This document shows positions 24,973-32,401 of a stretch of DNA of 64,000 nt, in pieces. Below the pieces are notes generated by a model that saw only the letters and a program-made list of their open reading frames with translations, was not told the DNA's origin and ran no database searches. The position numbers were made by a program, and so were the translations under genes. Position 1 is the stretch's first letter, and each line of letters opens with the position of its first letter. Source of the DNA: Palsa-504 sp963847965. Lineage in GTDB: Bacteria; Actinomycetota; Actinomycetes; Streptosporangiales; Streptosporangiaceae. Where the stretch lies: NCBI GenBank assembly GCA_963847965.1, contig CAWKCG010000044.1, forward strand, positions 203,899-267,898, in the 5' to 3' direction.

Positions 24973-27141
24973 ATGACCACAACCGCAGCAGAGGCGATCC
25001 GGACGCTGTTCGCGCCGCAGTCGGTGGCGGTGATCGGCGCAAGCCGCGAGCCGTCCAGCCGCAGCGCCCGGCTGATCAACAACCTGCGGGCGCGATTCAC
25101 CGGGCCCATCTACCCGGTCAACCCGAACGCAGACGAGATCATGGGCCTGCCTGCCTACCCGGCCGCCGCGGCGATCGGCGGGCAGGTGGACGTGGCGGCG
25201 GTCATGGTGTCGGCCGGACGCCTGCTGCCGGCGCTGGAGCAGTGCGCCGAGGCCGGCGTCCGGGCGGCGGTCACGTTCGCCGCCTCAGCCGACGATCCCG
25301 CGCCCCTATGCGCCGCGATCAAGGACCTGAGCCTGCGAACCGGGATGCGCGTCGTCGGCCCCAACTGCCTGGGGGTATTCAGCGCTAACAGCGGCGTCGC
25401 GCTGACCTACACCATCGTCGATACCGCGCCGCCTGACCGGCCCGGCACCGTCGCGGTGCTGGGCCAAAGCGGCGGCGTCCTCCATACCATCTGGTCCCAC
25501 GGCGAAGAACTCGGCATCGGCCATTCGCACTTCATCTCAACCGGCAACGAGGCCGACCTGACCTTCGAGGACTTCCTGGAATACCTGATCGACGATGAAC
25601 TCGCCCAGATCATGTGCTGCTACATCGAGGGAATACGCAATCCTGACCTGCTCAGCCGGCTTGCGCTGCGAGCCCGTGAGCGCGGCAAGTCGATCGTCGC
25701 CCTGAAGGTCGGGCACTCGGCCGCGTCCGGCCGGGCGGCCATGTCCCACACCGGCGCGCTCGTCGGCTCCATGCGCCACGCCGATGCCTTCCTCGACCGG
25801 ATCGGCGTACTGCAGGCCGAGGGCATGACGGAGACGGCCGCGCTGGCCTCAATCCTCCGCGCCCCGCTGCCGCGGGCCAACGGCGTCGGCATCCTGACGA
25901 CGACGGGCGGCATGTCGGCCGGGCTCGCCGACCTGTGCGCCCGGAACGGGATCAGCGTGCCGTCCCTGGCCGTCCCGACCCGCCGGGTCATCCACGACCT
26001 GCTGCTGCCGAGCGGCGTCATCAATCCTGACGCCGACAACCCGGTCGACCTCGGCGCCGCCGCGGTCGACGACCGCGGCGTCTGGCGGGGGGCGCTGCGC
26101 GCCCTGCTCGCCGACGCCCAGATCGGGCTCGTGCTGGCCACGGTGGCAGGTGCGCAGTCGGAACTGGCCGTTGAGTCGGCCACCCTCGCGCGCGCGGCCG
26201 GCAAGCCACTGGTGCTGTACGTCTATACGCACTTCGGCGGTGCGGCCGCAGCCGGCCTCGACCGCCTCGCCGAGCAGGGCGTGCCGGTCTACGGAAATGA
26301 CTCGGAAGCGGTCAGGGCGGTAGCGGCGTTCCTGCGGTACGCACGCCGGCTCCGCCAGCCGGTCGTACCTCCGGCCGGACCAGGGCTCGCTGGCGGCACG
26401 GCGGGACGAGCGAGCGTGCTGCACGAATACCGGGCCAAGGAATGGCTGTCACACTGGGACATCCAGGCCCCCCGATCGGTCGTCAGCCCCGCCGACGACG
26501 ACCAGGTACGCGCGGCGGCGGCTCAGGTGGGGTACCCGGTCGTGGTTAAGGTCAGCGACCCTCGGGTCGTGCACAAGAGCGAGATCGGCGCGGTCAAGAC
26601 CGGCGTCGCGGACGAGCGGCAGCTGCTGGCCGGCGTCGCCCAGATCAGGGCCGGTCTGGCCGCCGCCGGGATCGACGACCCGGAAGGATTCCTGATCGAA
26701 GAGCACATCGAGCATCCTGGCCTCGAGTGGCTGGTCGGCATCGACAACGACTCGCATTTCGGGCCCGTGCTCGTATTCGGGCTCGGCGGGATAGCCGCCG
26801 AGGCCATCGCTGACGTCGCGGCCGAGCCGGTGCCGCTCCTGCGTCACCACGCCGAGAGCCTGCTCAGCCGGGGCACCGCGGGGCGCATCCTGGCCGAGGG
26901 GCGCTTCCGCGGCCAGCCCGTGGACCGCGAGGCGCTCATCGACCTGCTGCTCCGCGTTTCCCGCGTCGCCACCTCCACGCACGGGCGCGTTCTCGAGCTC
27001 GACCTCAACCCGGTCGTCACGGTGCCGGGGCGCGGCGCTCTCGTGCTCGACGCCCGGATCCTGCTCGGGGCCGGGACCGGGACCGGTGACCCCGCCGACG
27101 CCAAAATCGCCGCTGCCGCAGGGGCCCTGAGCGATGGCTGA
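24973..27141 (+). CDS. ADP-forming acyl-CoA synthetase (acetate-CoA ligase family), fused subunits
   Basis: A 722-residue protein with CoA-binding domain (SVAVIGASREPSSRS at the start), succinyl-CoA-ligase-like domain with the phospho-histidine segment MSHTGALVGS, and a C-terminal ATP-grasp domain (VVKVSDPRVVHKSEIGAVKTG). It activates a carboxylic acid with ATP and CoA, or runs in reverse to harvest ATP from an acyl-CoA. ATG at 24973 follows AGAAAGGA; the open frame continues upstream inside the crotonase. Its place in the operon suggests it activates the imported acid. Confidence 0.9.
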   Translation: MTTTAAEAIRTLFAPQSVAVIGASREPSSRSARLINNLRARFTGPIYPVNPNADEIMGLPAYPAAAAIGGQVDVAAVMVSAGRLLPALEQCAEAGVRAAVTFAASADDPAPLCAAIKDLSLRTGMRVVGPNCLGVFSANSGVALTYTIVDTAPPDRPGTVAVLGQSGGVLHTIWSHGEELGIGHSHFISTGNEADLTFEDFLEYLIDDELAQIMCCYIEGIRNPDLLSRLALRARERGKSIVALKVGHSAASGRAAMSHTGALVGSMRHADAFLDRIGVLQAEGMTETAALASILRAPLPRANGVGILTTTGGMSAGLADLCARNGISVPSLAVPTRRVIHDLLLPSGVINPDADNPVDLGAAAVDDRGVWRGALRALLADAQIGLVLATVAGAQSELAVESATLARAAGKPLVLYVYTHFGGAAAAGLDRLAEQGVPVYGNDSEAVRAVAAFLRYARRLRQPVVPPAGPGLAGGTAGRASVLHEYRAKEWLSHWDIQAPRSVVSPADDDQVRAAAAQVGYPVVVKVSDPRVVHKSEIGAVKTGVADERQLLAGVAQIRAGLAAAGIDDPEGFLIEEHIEHPGLEWLVGIDNDSHFGPVLVFGLGGIAAEAIADVAAEPVPLLRHHAESLLSRGTAGRILAEGRFRGQPVDREALIDLLLRVSRVATSTHGRVLELDLNPVVTVPGRGALVLDARILLGAGTGTGDPADAKIAAAAGALSDG

Positions 27142-28060
27142 ATCCCGGGCGGGCACCCAGGACGAGATCCTCGAAGGACTTCGCCTCGCTGCCCTGGCGG
27201 CGAGGATACCGGACCGCGAGATCGTGCTCCCTGACGAACACGACATCATCCTGGGCCGGATGCGATTCCACTATCTCGACTGGGACAAGCCGGATCGCGT
27301 TCCGGTCGTCTTCCTGCATGGCGGCGGGCTCACCGCGCACACGTGGGACCTGGTCTGCCTGCAGCTGCGAGATCACTACTGGTGCCTCGCGCCCGACGCC
27401 CGCGGCCACGGGGACAGCGAGTGGTCGAAAGAGATGGACTACAGCACCGGGGCGCACACGGCCGACGTCGAGGCGTTCATCAGGGAACTGGGCCTCGATC
27501 AGCCGGTGCTGGTCGGCATGTCGATGGGCGGCGCCACGGCCGTCAGCTACGCGCAACAGCACGAGCTGCGCGCGCTGGTGGTCATCGATACGGGGCCAGC
27601 CATCCGGGCCGAGGGCGGGAAGAAGATCATCGACTTCATGCGGGCACCCGCCGAGTTCGCCTCCATCGAGGAGGTCATAGCCTCGGCGATGTCGTTCAAC
27701 CCGCGGCGCGACCCGGTGCTGTTGCGGCGGAGCCTGCAGCACAACCTGATGCGGCTGCCCGACGGGAGGTGGACCTGGAAATACGACCGGCGTCACTACG
27801 GCATGCTCGACGACCCGGCCATGCGAGCGCGACGCGCGGAAATCTGGTCCGGCATCGGCAGCATCCGGTGTCCGGCGCTCGTCGTCCGCGGCGGTCAAAG
27901 CGAGGTCTTCTCCCCTGAGGCAGCGGCCGAGTTCGCCCGCGCGCTGCCCGACGGCCGGCTCATCGAGGTGCCAGGCGCTGGCCATACGGTGCAAGGCGAC
28001 AACCCGCGCGATCTGGCGGCCGGGATCGCGACCTTCCTCGCCCAGGTCGTGGCGGCGTGA
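27134..28060 (+). CDS. Alpha/beta hydrolase
   Basis: A 308-residue hydrolase with the oxyanion loop FLHGGGLTAHTW, nucleophile elbow GMSMGGAT (serine), late aspartate region around VVRGGQSEVF and the final histidine in VPGAGHTVQGDNP. Substrates could be esters, lactones or C-C bonds of diketones. It overlaps the synthetase by eight bases and the phosphoesterase by four, so it is translated as part of the operon. Confidence 0.87.
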   Translation: MAESRAGTQDEILEGLRLAALAARIPDREIVLPDEHDIILGRMRFHYLDWDKPDRVPVVFLHGGGLTAHTWDLVCLQLRDHYWCLAPDARGHGDSEWSKEMDYSTGAHTADVEAFIRELGLDQPVLVGMSMGGATAVSYAQQHELRALVVIDTGPAIRAEGGKKIIDFMRAPAEFASIEEVIASAMSFNPRRDPVLLRRSLQHNLMRLPDGRWTWKYDRRHYGMLDDPAMRARRAEIWSGIGSIRCPALVVRGGQSEVFSPEAAAEFARALPDGRLIEVPGAGHTVQGDNPRDLAAGIATFLAQVVAA

Positions 28061-28869
28061 GCCGACCCGCCAGCAGGATCCTGCACTCCTCCGACCTGCA
28101 TCTGGGTGCTCGCCAGGGCAAAACCGGGCCGGCCTGGCACGGACCCGGCTGCGTCTGCCCGCTTGAGATCCTCACCAGAGCCGCTCAGCAGCACTCATGT
28201 GACCTGCTGATCATCGCGGGCGACATGTTCGACAGCAATAACGTGCCCGCGGGTGTGGTGAGCGCCGCCCTGACCGTACTCGCCGCAGCCGGCCTCGAGT
28301 GCGTCATCGTGCCGGGTAATCATGACTGCCTGAACGCGAACTCCGTCTACCGGCGGGAAGGGTTCGCCGCAGCAGAGCACGTGCGCGTGGTCACGGCGGC
28401 CAGCGGCGAGCACATCGACTGGCCCGGTCCGGCGCTGCGGGTATGGGCGCGCGCGATGATCGAGCACGAACCCGGATACCGCCCGCTGGCGGGCGCGCCA
28501 CCCCGAGACGAGGCACGCTGGTGCATCGCCGCGGGGCACGGACACTACATGGAGCACGAGCCTGGCCGGGCCGAGCAGGCCAGGTCCTCGCCGATCTACC
28601 CGGCGGACCTGGTTCGCCTCGACGCGGACTACGTAGCGCTCGGGCACTGGGACATAGGCCAGCGCGTCGGGAACGGCAGCGCGGCCGCCTGGTATTCCGG
28701 CGCACCAGTGCTCGGCGGCAGCCCGCGCACCGCCATGCTCGTCACCTTCGAGCCGCCAGCTTCCGTGACCGTCGCCGCCTGCCCGCTGGGCCCGTACGTC
28801 CCGGATCAGTGCCGCAGCAGCCCGGACGTGCTCGCGGCCCACCCGTCACAGCGCGAGGAGCAACCATGA
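28057..28869 (+). CDS. Metallophosphoesterase, SbcD/Mre11-like fold
   Basis: A 270-residue calcineurin-like phosphoesterase. All five metal motifs are visible: SSDLHLG (D13, H15), AGDMFD, GNHD, AAGHGHYME and ALGHWD. The arrangement resembles SbcD/Mre11 exonucleases without their C-terminal capping domain, and no SbcC partner is present. In an acyl-CoA operon a role in phosphate-ester or nucleotide/CoA hydrolysis is conceivable but unsupported. GTG start overlaps the hydrolase stop; its own stop overlaps the next ATG. Confidence 0.83.
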   Translation: MSRPASRILHSSDLHLGARQGKTGPAWHGPGCVCPLEILTRAAQQHSCDLLIIAGDMFDSNNVPAGVVSAALTVLAAAGLECVIVPGNHDCLNANSVYRREGFAAAEHVRVVTAASGEHIDWPGPALRVWARAMIEHEPGYRPLAGAPPRDEARWCIAAGHGHYMEHEPGRAEQARSSPIYPADLVRLDADYVALGHWDIGQRVGNGSAAAWYSGAPVLGGSPRTAMLVTFEPPASVTVAACPLGPYVPDQCRSSPDVLAAHPSQREEQP

Positions 28870-30077
28870 CCGCACCGCTGGCCGGTATCCGGGTGCTCGA
28901 CCTAACCCGGCACGTCGCCGGCCCGTTGGCCGTCAAGTGCCTGGCCCAGCTCGGCGCCGACGTGATCAAGGTCGAGGCGCCGGCCGGCGACCCGGGCCGC
29001 CGCGGCCTCGGGCTCGTGCCTGGCGTCCCGCACAGCGGACCCTGGTACGGCTTGCAGCGGATGAAACGGGCGATCGTGCTCGACCTCAAGCGCGACCAGG
29101 GCCGGGCCGTCCTGCTCAACCTCGTCGCCTGCAGCGACGTCCTCGTCGAGAACTTCCGGCCGGGTACCACGGAGGGCCTGGGCATCGGCCCGGAAGAGCT
29201 GCGCAAGCACAATCCCCGCCTTATCTACTGCACGATCACGGGATTCGGCAGTACCGGGCCGCTGGCGTCCTCCCCGGCGACTGACGGGCCGATCCAGGCC
29301 TACAGCGGAGTGTTGTACCTCGACGTCGACGAAGGCGACCCGCCAGTCGAGCCTTACCCCGTGATCTTCTCCGATATGAGCGGCGGACTGTTCGCCGCGC
29401 AGGCCATCCTGGCCGCCCTGCTGGCCAGGGAGCGAAGCGGCGAGGGCTGCCTGATCGATCTGGGGCTCTTCGAAGCCGCGCTGCAGATGATGCCGCTGCA
29501 GGTCCACGAGATGCTGCTGACCGGCGCGCCGCCGGTTCCCTGGCGGACGGCCGTGCCGCTGCTCGAGGCGGCAGACGGGCGTTACGTGATCGTGCAACTG
29601 CCCTACCCGCACCTCTGGCATCGATTCCAGCACCTCGTGGCCGAGCTCGCGGCCATGCCAGAGCTGGTATCTGACCCGCGGTTCCGGACGCCGGAGGCGC
29701 GCGCGGCCAACCACGAGCTGTTCGTCGAACGCCTGCAGGCTGCCTTCCGTCGCCGCAGCCAGTCGGAATGGGCCGCGGCGCTGGCCGACGCGGGCATTCC
29801 CTCCGGTCCCGTCAACTACCTCGCTGAGGCGCTCGACAGTGCGCAGTTGTCGGCCCGGGGCGGGCTGGCCTCCGTAGACCGCGGCGACGGAGAGCACATT
29901 CGCGTACTGGCCGCTCCGTTTCATTTCAGCGGGCAGCTAGACGTGAAGGACCCGGGCGACCCGCCCCCTTACGTTGGCCAGCACACCAACGAGGTGCTGT
30001 CAGAGATCCTGGGCTACTCGCCGGAGGACATTTCCGCGCTCGAAGAATCCGGCGTGACCAAGCCCCTGGCGTACTGA
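28866..30077 (+). CDS. Class III CoA-transferase (CaiB/BaiF family)
   Basis: A 403-residue protein with LAGIRVLDLTRHVAGP, GADVIKVEAP, LDLKRDQGRAVL, NPRLIYCTITGFG and the catalytic aspartate D170 (VIFSDMSGG), close to its position in formyl-CoA transferase. It likely transfers CoA from a product acyl-CoA to the incoming acid. ATG overlaps the previous stop (ATGA). Last gene of the plus-strand run. Confidence 0.9.
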   Translation: MTAPLAGIRVLDLTRHVAGPLAVKCLAQLGADVIKVEAPAGDPGRRGLGLVPGVPHSGPWYGLQRMKRAIVLDLKRDQGRAVLLNLVACSDVLVENFRPGTTEGLGIGPEELRKHNPRLIYCTITGFGSTGPLASSPATDGPIQAYSGVLYLDVDEGDPPVEPYPVIFSDMSGGLFAAQAILAALLARERSGEGCLIDLGLFEAALQMMPLQVHEMLLTGAPPVPWRTAVPLLEAADGRYVIVQLPYPHLWHRFQHLVAELAAMPELVSDPRFRTPEARAANHELFVERLQAAFRRRSQSEWAAALADAGIPSGPVNYLAEALDSAQLSARGGLASVDRGDGEHIRVLAAPFHFSGQLDVKDPGDPPPYVGQHTNEVLSEILGYSPEDISALEESGVTKPLAY

Positions 30078-30272
30078 CTAGTCGGCAAGTTCGACGGCGC
30101 CGCGCAGTTCCGCGGCGCGGCGCCAGGCCTCGACCATCCGGCGTTCGGCCTTCAGCTCGAGCCGCCTGGCCTTGCGGAGGGCCAGAGCCCTGCGGCCGTA
30201 CCGCAGCTGTTCCGCCTCCTCAAGGCTGCTGCGAGTCCGTTGGCTCGCGAGCAGTTGCAGTTCCGTGCGCAT
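30078..30272 (-). CDS. Small charged helical protein
   Basis: A 64-residue frame beginning MRTELQLLAS, almost entirely Arg, Lys, Glu, Leu and Ala, predicted to be one long helix or coiled coil. GGGAG lies about eight bases before the ATG at 30272. It directly abuts the CoA-transferase stop on the other strand and follows whiB7 and the tandem repeat. Function unknown. Confidence 0.5.
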   Translation of the reverse strand: MRTELQLLASQRTRSSLEEAEQLRYGRRALALRKARRLELKAERRMVEAWRRAAELRGAVELAD

Positions 30273-30397
30273 GCTGATCACTCCCGATGTGTGCATTGTG
30301 TGCCGCCCGGCCGCGCGGCTCATGTTCGCCGCGCGGCCGTATCTGGTGGTACTCGGCCGCGCCCCTGCGCGGCGGCCGTGCCCTCGGGGCCGCGTCA

Positions 30398-30501
30398 CTA
30401 CGCGGCCACTGTGCCTACCGGTGGCCGGCTACGCGGCCACTGTGCCTACCGGTGGCCGGCTACGCGGCCACTGTGCCTACCGGTGGCCGGCTACGCGGCC
30501 A
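30398..30501 (-). repeat. Three 31-bp tandem repeats plus partial copy ending in the whiB7 stop
   Basis: Units start at 30398, 30429 and 30460; a partial copy (30491-30501) is the end of whiB7. On the minus strand each unit begins GTGGCCGCGTAG, the last codons (Val-Ala-Ala-stop) of whiB7, and contains GCCGGCCACCGGTAGGCACA. The gene's 3' end has been copied three times downstream. Confidence 0.9.
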
Positions 30502-30904
30502 CTTCGGTCTTGCGGGGGCGCCCCCTGGGGCGCTTGCGCGGCACGATCGCTCCGCGCATCAGCAGTTCGCCGCCCCAGACGCCCCAGGGCTCCCTGCGCT
30601 CTAGCGCACCGGTCAGGCAGGCCATCCTGGCCCGGCATCCCCGGCACATGGCCTTCGCCTGCTCCACACCCTCGGGAGACTCCGCGAAGAACAGTTCCGG
30701 GTCCTCCGTGCACGGAAGATCCAGCCCCACCGGGAGCAGCGTGGCGGCGGAGCTCACCCCGAACGGCTCCACCACGCCGTATCCGACCTGGCCGAATTCC
30801 TGCCTGACGTCTGGCTCCTGCCGCGCCGCCTCGGACCTGGACGCCCCGAACCCCGTTACGTCCATCCTGTCGGCGGTGGCATCGCGCCATTGCATCGGTG
30901 CCAT
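30491..30904 (-). CDS. whiB7: WhiB7-type iron-sulfur transcriptional regulator
   Basis: A WhiB protein with the four cluster cysteines C65, C87, C90, C96, the turn GVWGG (108-112) and a C-terminal AT-hook RGRPRK (127-132). The AT-hook defines WhiB7, which partners the housekeeping sigma factor to activate intrinsic antibiotic-resistance genes. At 137 residues it is longer than mycobacterial WhiB7, and the first 60 residues are atypical, so an internal ATG (residue 4 or 14) may be the true start. Upstream lies a strong hairpin with an alternative partner sequence, suggesting attenuation. Its closeness to the UvrD2-like and mycoredoxin genes matches mycobacterial order. Confidence 0.9.
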   Translation of the reverse strand: MAPMQWRDATADRMDVTGFGASRSEAARQEPDVRQEFGQVGYGVVEPFGVSSAATLLPVGLDLPCTEDPELFFAESPEGVEQAKAMCRGCRARMACLTGALERREPWGVWGGELLMRGAIVPRKRPRGRPRKTEVAA

Positions 30905-30922
30905 CCCCTCTCGCTTGCCGGT

Positions 30923-31008
30923 CCTAGTTACTCGCGAGATTTCTCGCCCGTCCCGGGACCTAGGCCCAAATAACTAGGCCGCGGACCCTGTGTGCGGGTC
31001 CGCGGCCT
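30923..31008 (-). promoter_or_regulatory. whiB7 leader with terminator-like hairpin and competing pairing
   Basis: On the minus strand AGGCCGCGGACCC (31008-30996) pairs perfectly with GGGTCCGCGGCCT (30988-30976) over a seven-base loop, followed by AGTTATTT: a 13-bp terminator-like stem. CCTAGTTA (30978-30971), overlapping its 3' arm, can instead pair with TAACTAGG (30930-30923). A third hairpin, GCGAGA-AA-TCTCGC, lies between (30947-30934). Confidence 0.65.
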
Positions 31009-31033
31009 CAAGGGGATTTCTCCGGCCGGTCTT

Positions 31034-31345
31034 CTAGACCGGTTCCCTATGAGGTGGTGGACCCGCTGCGCCGACGCCGACGGCGTTGACGCTCGTCATG
31101 TAGCTGTAGTTGTCGGATTCCGTCTGCCCGAGCTGGACCGCGGGAGCGGCCTTCGGCGTGGCCGGGATGGCGAACACGACGTTGTCCCGGACGCGCGGAA
31201 CGGACTGCACCGCGATGACACACGGCCCTGTGCCGATACCGGCACCGAGCACACCTGTCCCCGGGAAGTCCACTCGCAGGCCGAAGGCACCCGCATGCGA
31301 GCGCCATAGCGCTGCAGGCAGAGCGCCTGTGTTGATCTTGGTCAC
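31034..31345 (-). CDS. Hypothetical 103-residue protein upstream of whiB7
   Basis: GTG start with AAGGAGGTG eight bases upstream, among the best ribosome sites in the window. The protein (MTKINTGALPAALW...) is Gly, Val, Ala and Pro rich, with several short beta-prone stretches (GPCVIAVQSVPRV, NVVFAIPA) and no membrane span or metal motif. It ends 26 bases before the whiB7 leader hairpin and might share its transcript. No family recognised. Confidence 0.6.
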   Translation of the reverse strand: MTKINTGALPAALWRSHAGAFGLRVDFPGTGVLGAGIGTGPCVIAVQSVPRVRDNVVFAIPATPKAAPAVQLGQTESDNYSYMTSVNAVGVGAAGPPPHREPV

Positions 31346-31543
31346 GCGGGACACCTCCTTCCAGGAGCGTCGTCGACTAGCCCACGGACATGTACGCAGC
31401 CTAAGTGCTGCTTCCCGGCGGGGCAACACTTTTTTTGACCTGGGATTTCGCCGCAGGGAAAGGGAGTTACAGCGGCCGGCCAGCACTGGCCGGGGGTTCC
31501 GGGGGTTGTCCCCCGGGCTAGCACAGCTGACCTGGGATTTCAG

Positions 31544-32401
31544 TCAGGGCTTGATGGTGCGGATCAGGCCCTCCTGGACCACGGAGACCACGAGCACGCC
31601 CGCCTGGGTGAACACCTCGCCGCGGGCCAGGCCGCGGGCGCCGACGGCCACCGGCGAGTCCTGCGCGTACAGCAGCCACCGGTCGGCCCGGAACGGGCGG
31701 TGGAACCACATGGCATGGTCCAGGCTGGCCCCCGTGGTGCGGCCGTCCCACCAGGACCGGCCATGCCTGATCAACAGCGAGTCCAGCAGCGTCATGTCCG
31801 AGGCGTAGGTCATCAGGCACACGTGGAGCAGCGGGTCATCGGGCAGGTCCCCGTCCACCCGCAGCCAGACCAGGCTCTTGTTGGTCCGCAGCGACGGGTC
31901 GCGCTCCGCCTCGAACGGCAGCGGCCCGATCGACCGGAGGTCGATGGGACTGTCCCGCCACGGCAGGGACGCCTCGCCCAGCTCGCGGGCCAGCCGGTCC
32001 TGCCTGCGCTCGACGGCCTCCGGCGGCGGCACGTCCGGCATCGGGTCGGCGTGCTCGGGGCCGGGCTCCGGGTGGTGGAAGGACGCGGACAGGGCGAAGA
32101 TCGTCTCGCCGTGCTGGACCGCGGACACCCGGCGGGTGGTGAACGACCGCCCGTCCCGCACCCGGTCGACCAGGTACACCAGCGGGACCGCCGGGTCGCC
32201 CGGCCTGATGAAGTAGGCCTGCAGCGAGTGCACGGGCCGGTCCTGCGGCACGGTCCGCCCGGCGGCGACCAGCGCCTGCCCGGCCACCTGGCCGCCGAAC
32301 ACCCGCTGCCTCCGCTCGTCCGGGCTGCGCCCGCGGAAGATGTTGACCTCGATCTGCTCCAGGTCGAGCAGGTCGAGGAGAGCGTCGAGCGCCTTACCCA
32401 T
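31544..32401 (-). CDS. tesB: Acyl-CoA thioesterase II
   Basis: A 285-residue double hot-dog thioesterase that hydrolyses acyl-CoA to free acid and CoA. TesB hallmarks: FRGRSPDERRQRVFGGQVAGQAL, VHSLQAYFIRPGDP, the SFTTRRV strand, and ASLDHAMWFHRPFRADRWLLY with the aspartate/Thr/Gln active-site region. It overlaps the UvrD-like helicase stop by eight bases, so the two are coupled on one transcript. Confidence 0.93.
   Translation of the reverse strand: MGKALDALLDLLDLEQIEVNIFRGRSPDERRQRVFGGQVAGQALVAAGRTVPQDRPVHSLQAYFIRPGDPAVPLVYLVDRVRDGRSFTTRRVSAVQHGETIFALSASFHHPEPGPEHADPMPDVPPPEAVERRQDRLARELGEASLPWRDSPIDLRSIGPLPFEAERDPSLRTNKSLVWLRVDGDLPDDPLLHVCLMTYASDMTLLDSLLIRHGRSWWDGRTTGASLDHAMWFHRPFRADRWLLYAQDSPVAVGARGLARGEVFTQAGVLVVSVVQEGLIRTIKP

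Noticed and set aside
28057..28869. SbcCD DNA-repair nuclease
   Set aside because: No SbcC ATPase and no capping domain. Only the phosphoesterase fold is supported.
30398..30501. CRISPR-like direct repeats of 31 bp
   Set aside because: The units are contiguous with no unique spacers and no cas genes nearby. It is a tandem duplication of the whiB7 end.
31434..31540. 13-bp direct repeat GACCTGGGATTTC (31434 and 31528)
   Set aside because: Two short copies either side of a GC-rich stretch; too little to call an attachment site or mobile element, and no integrase or transposase is near.
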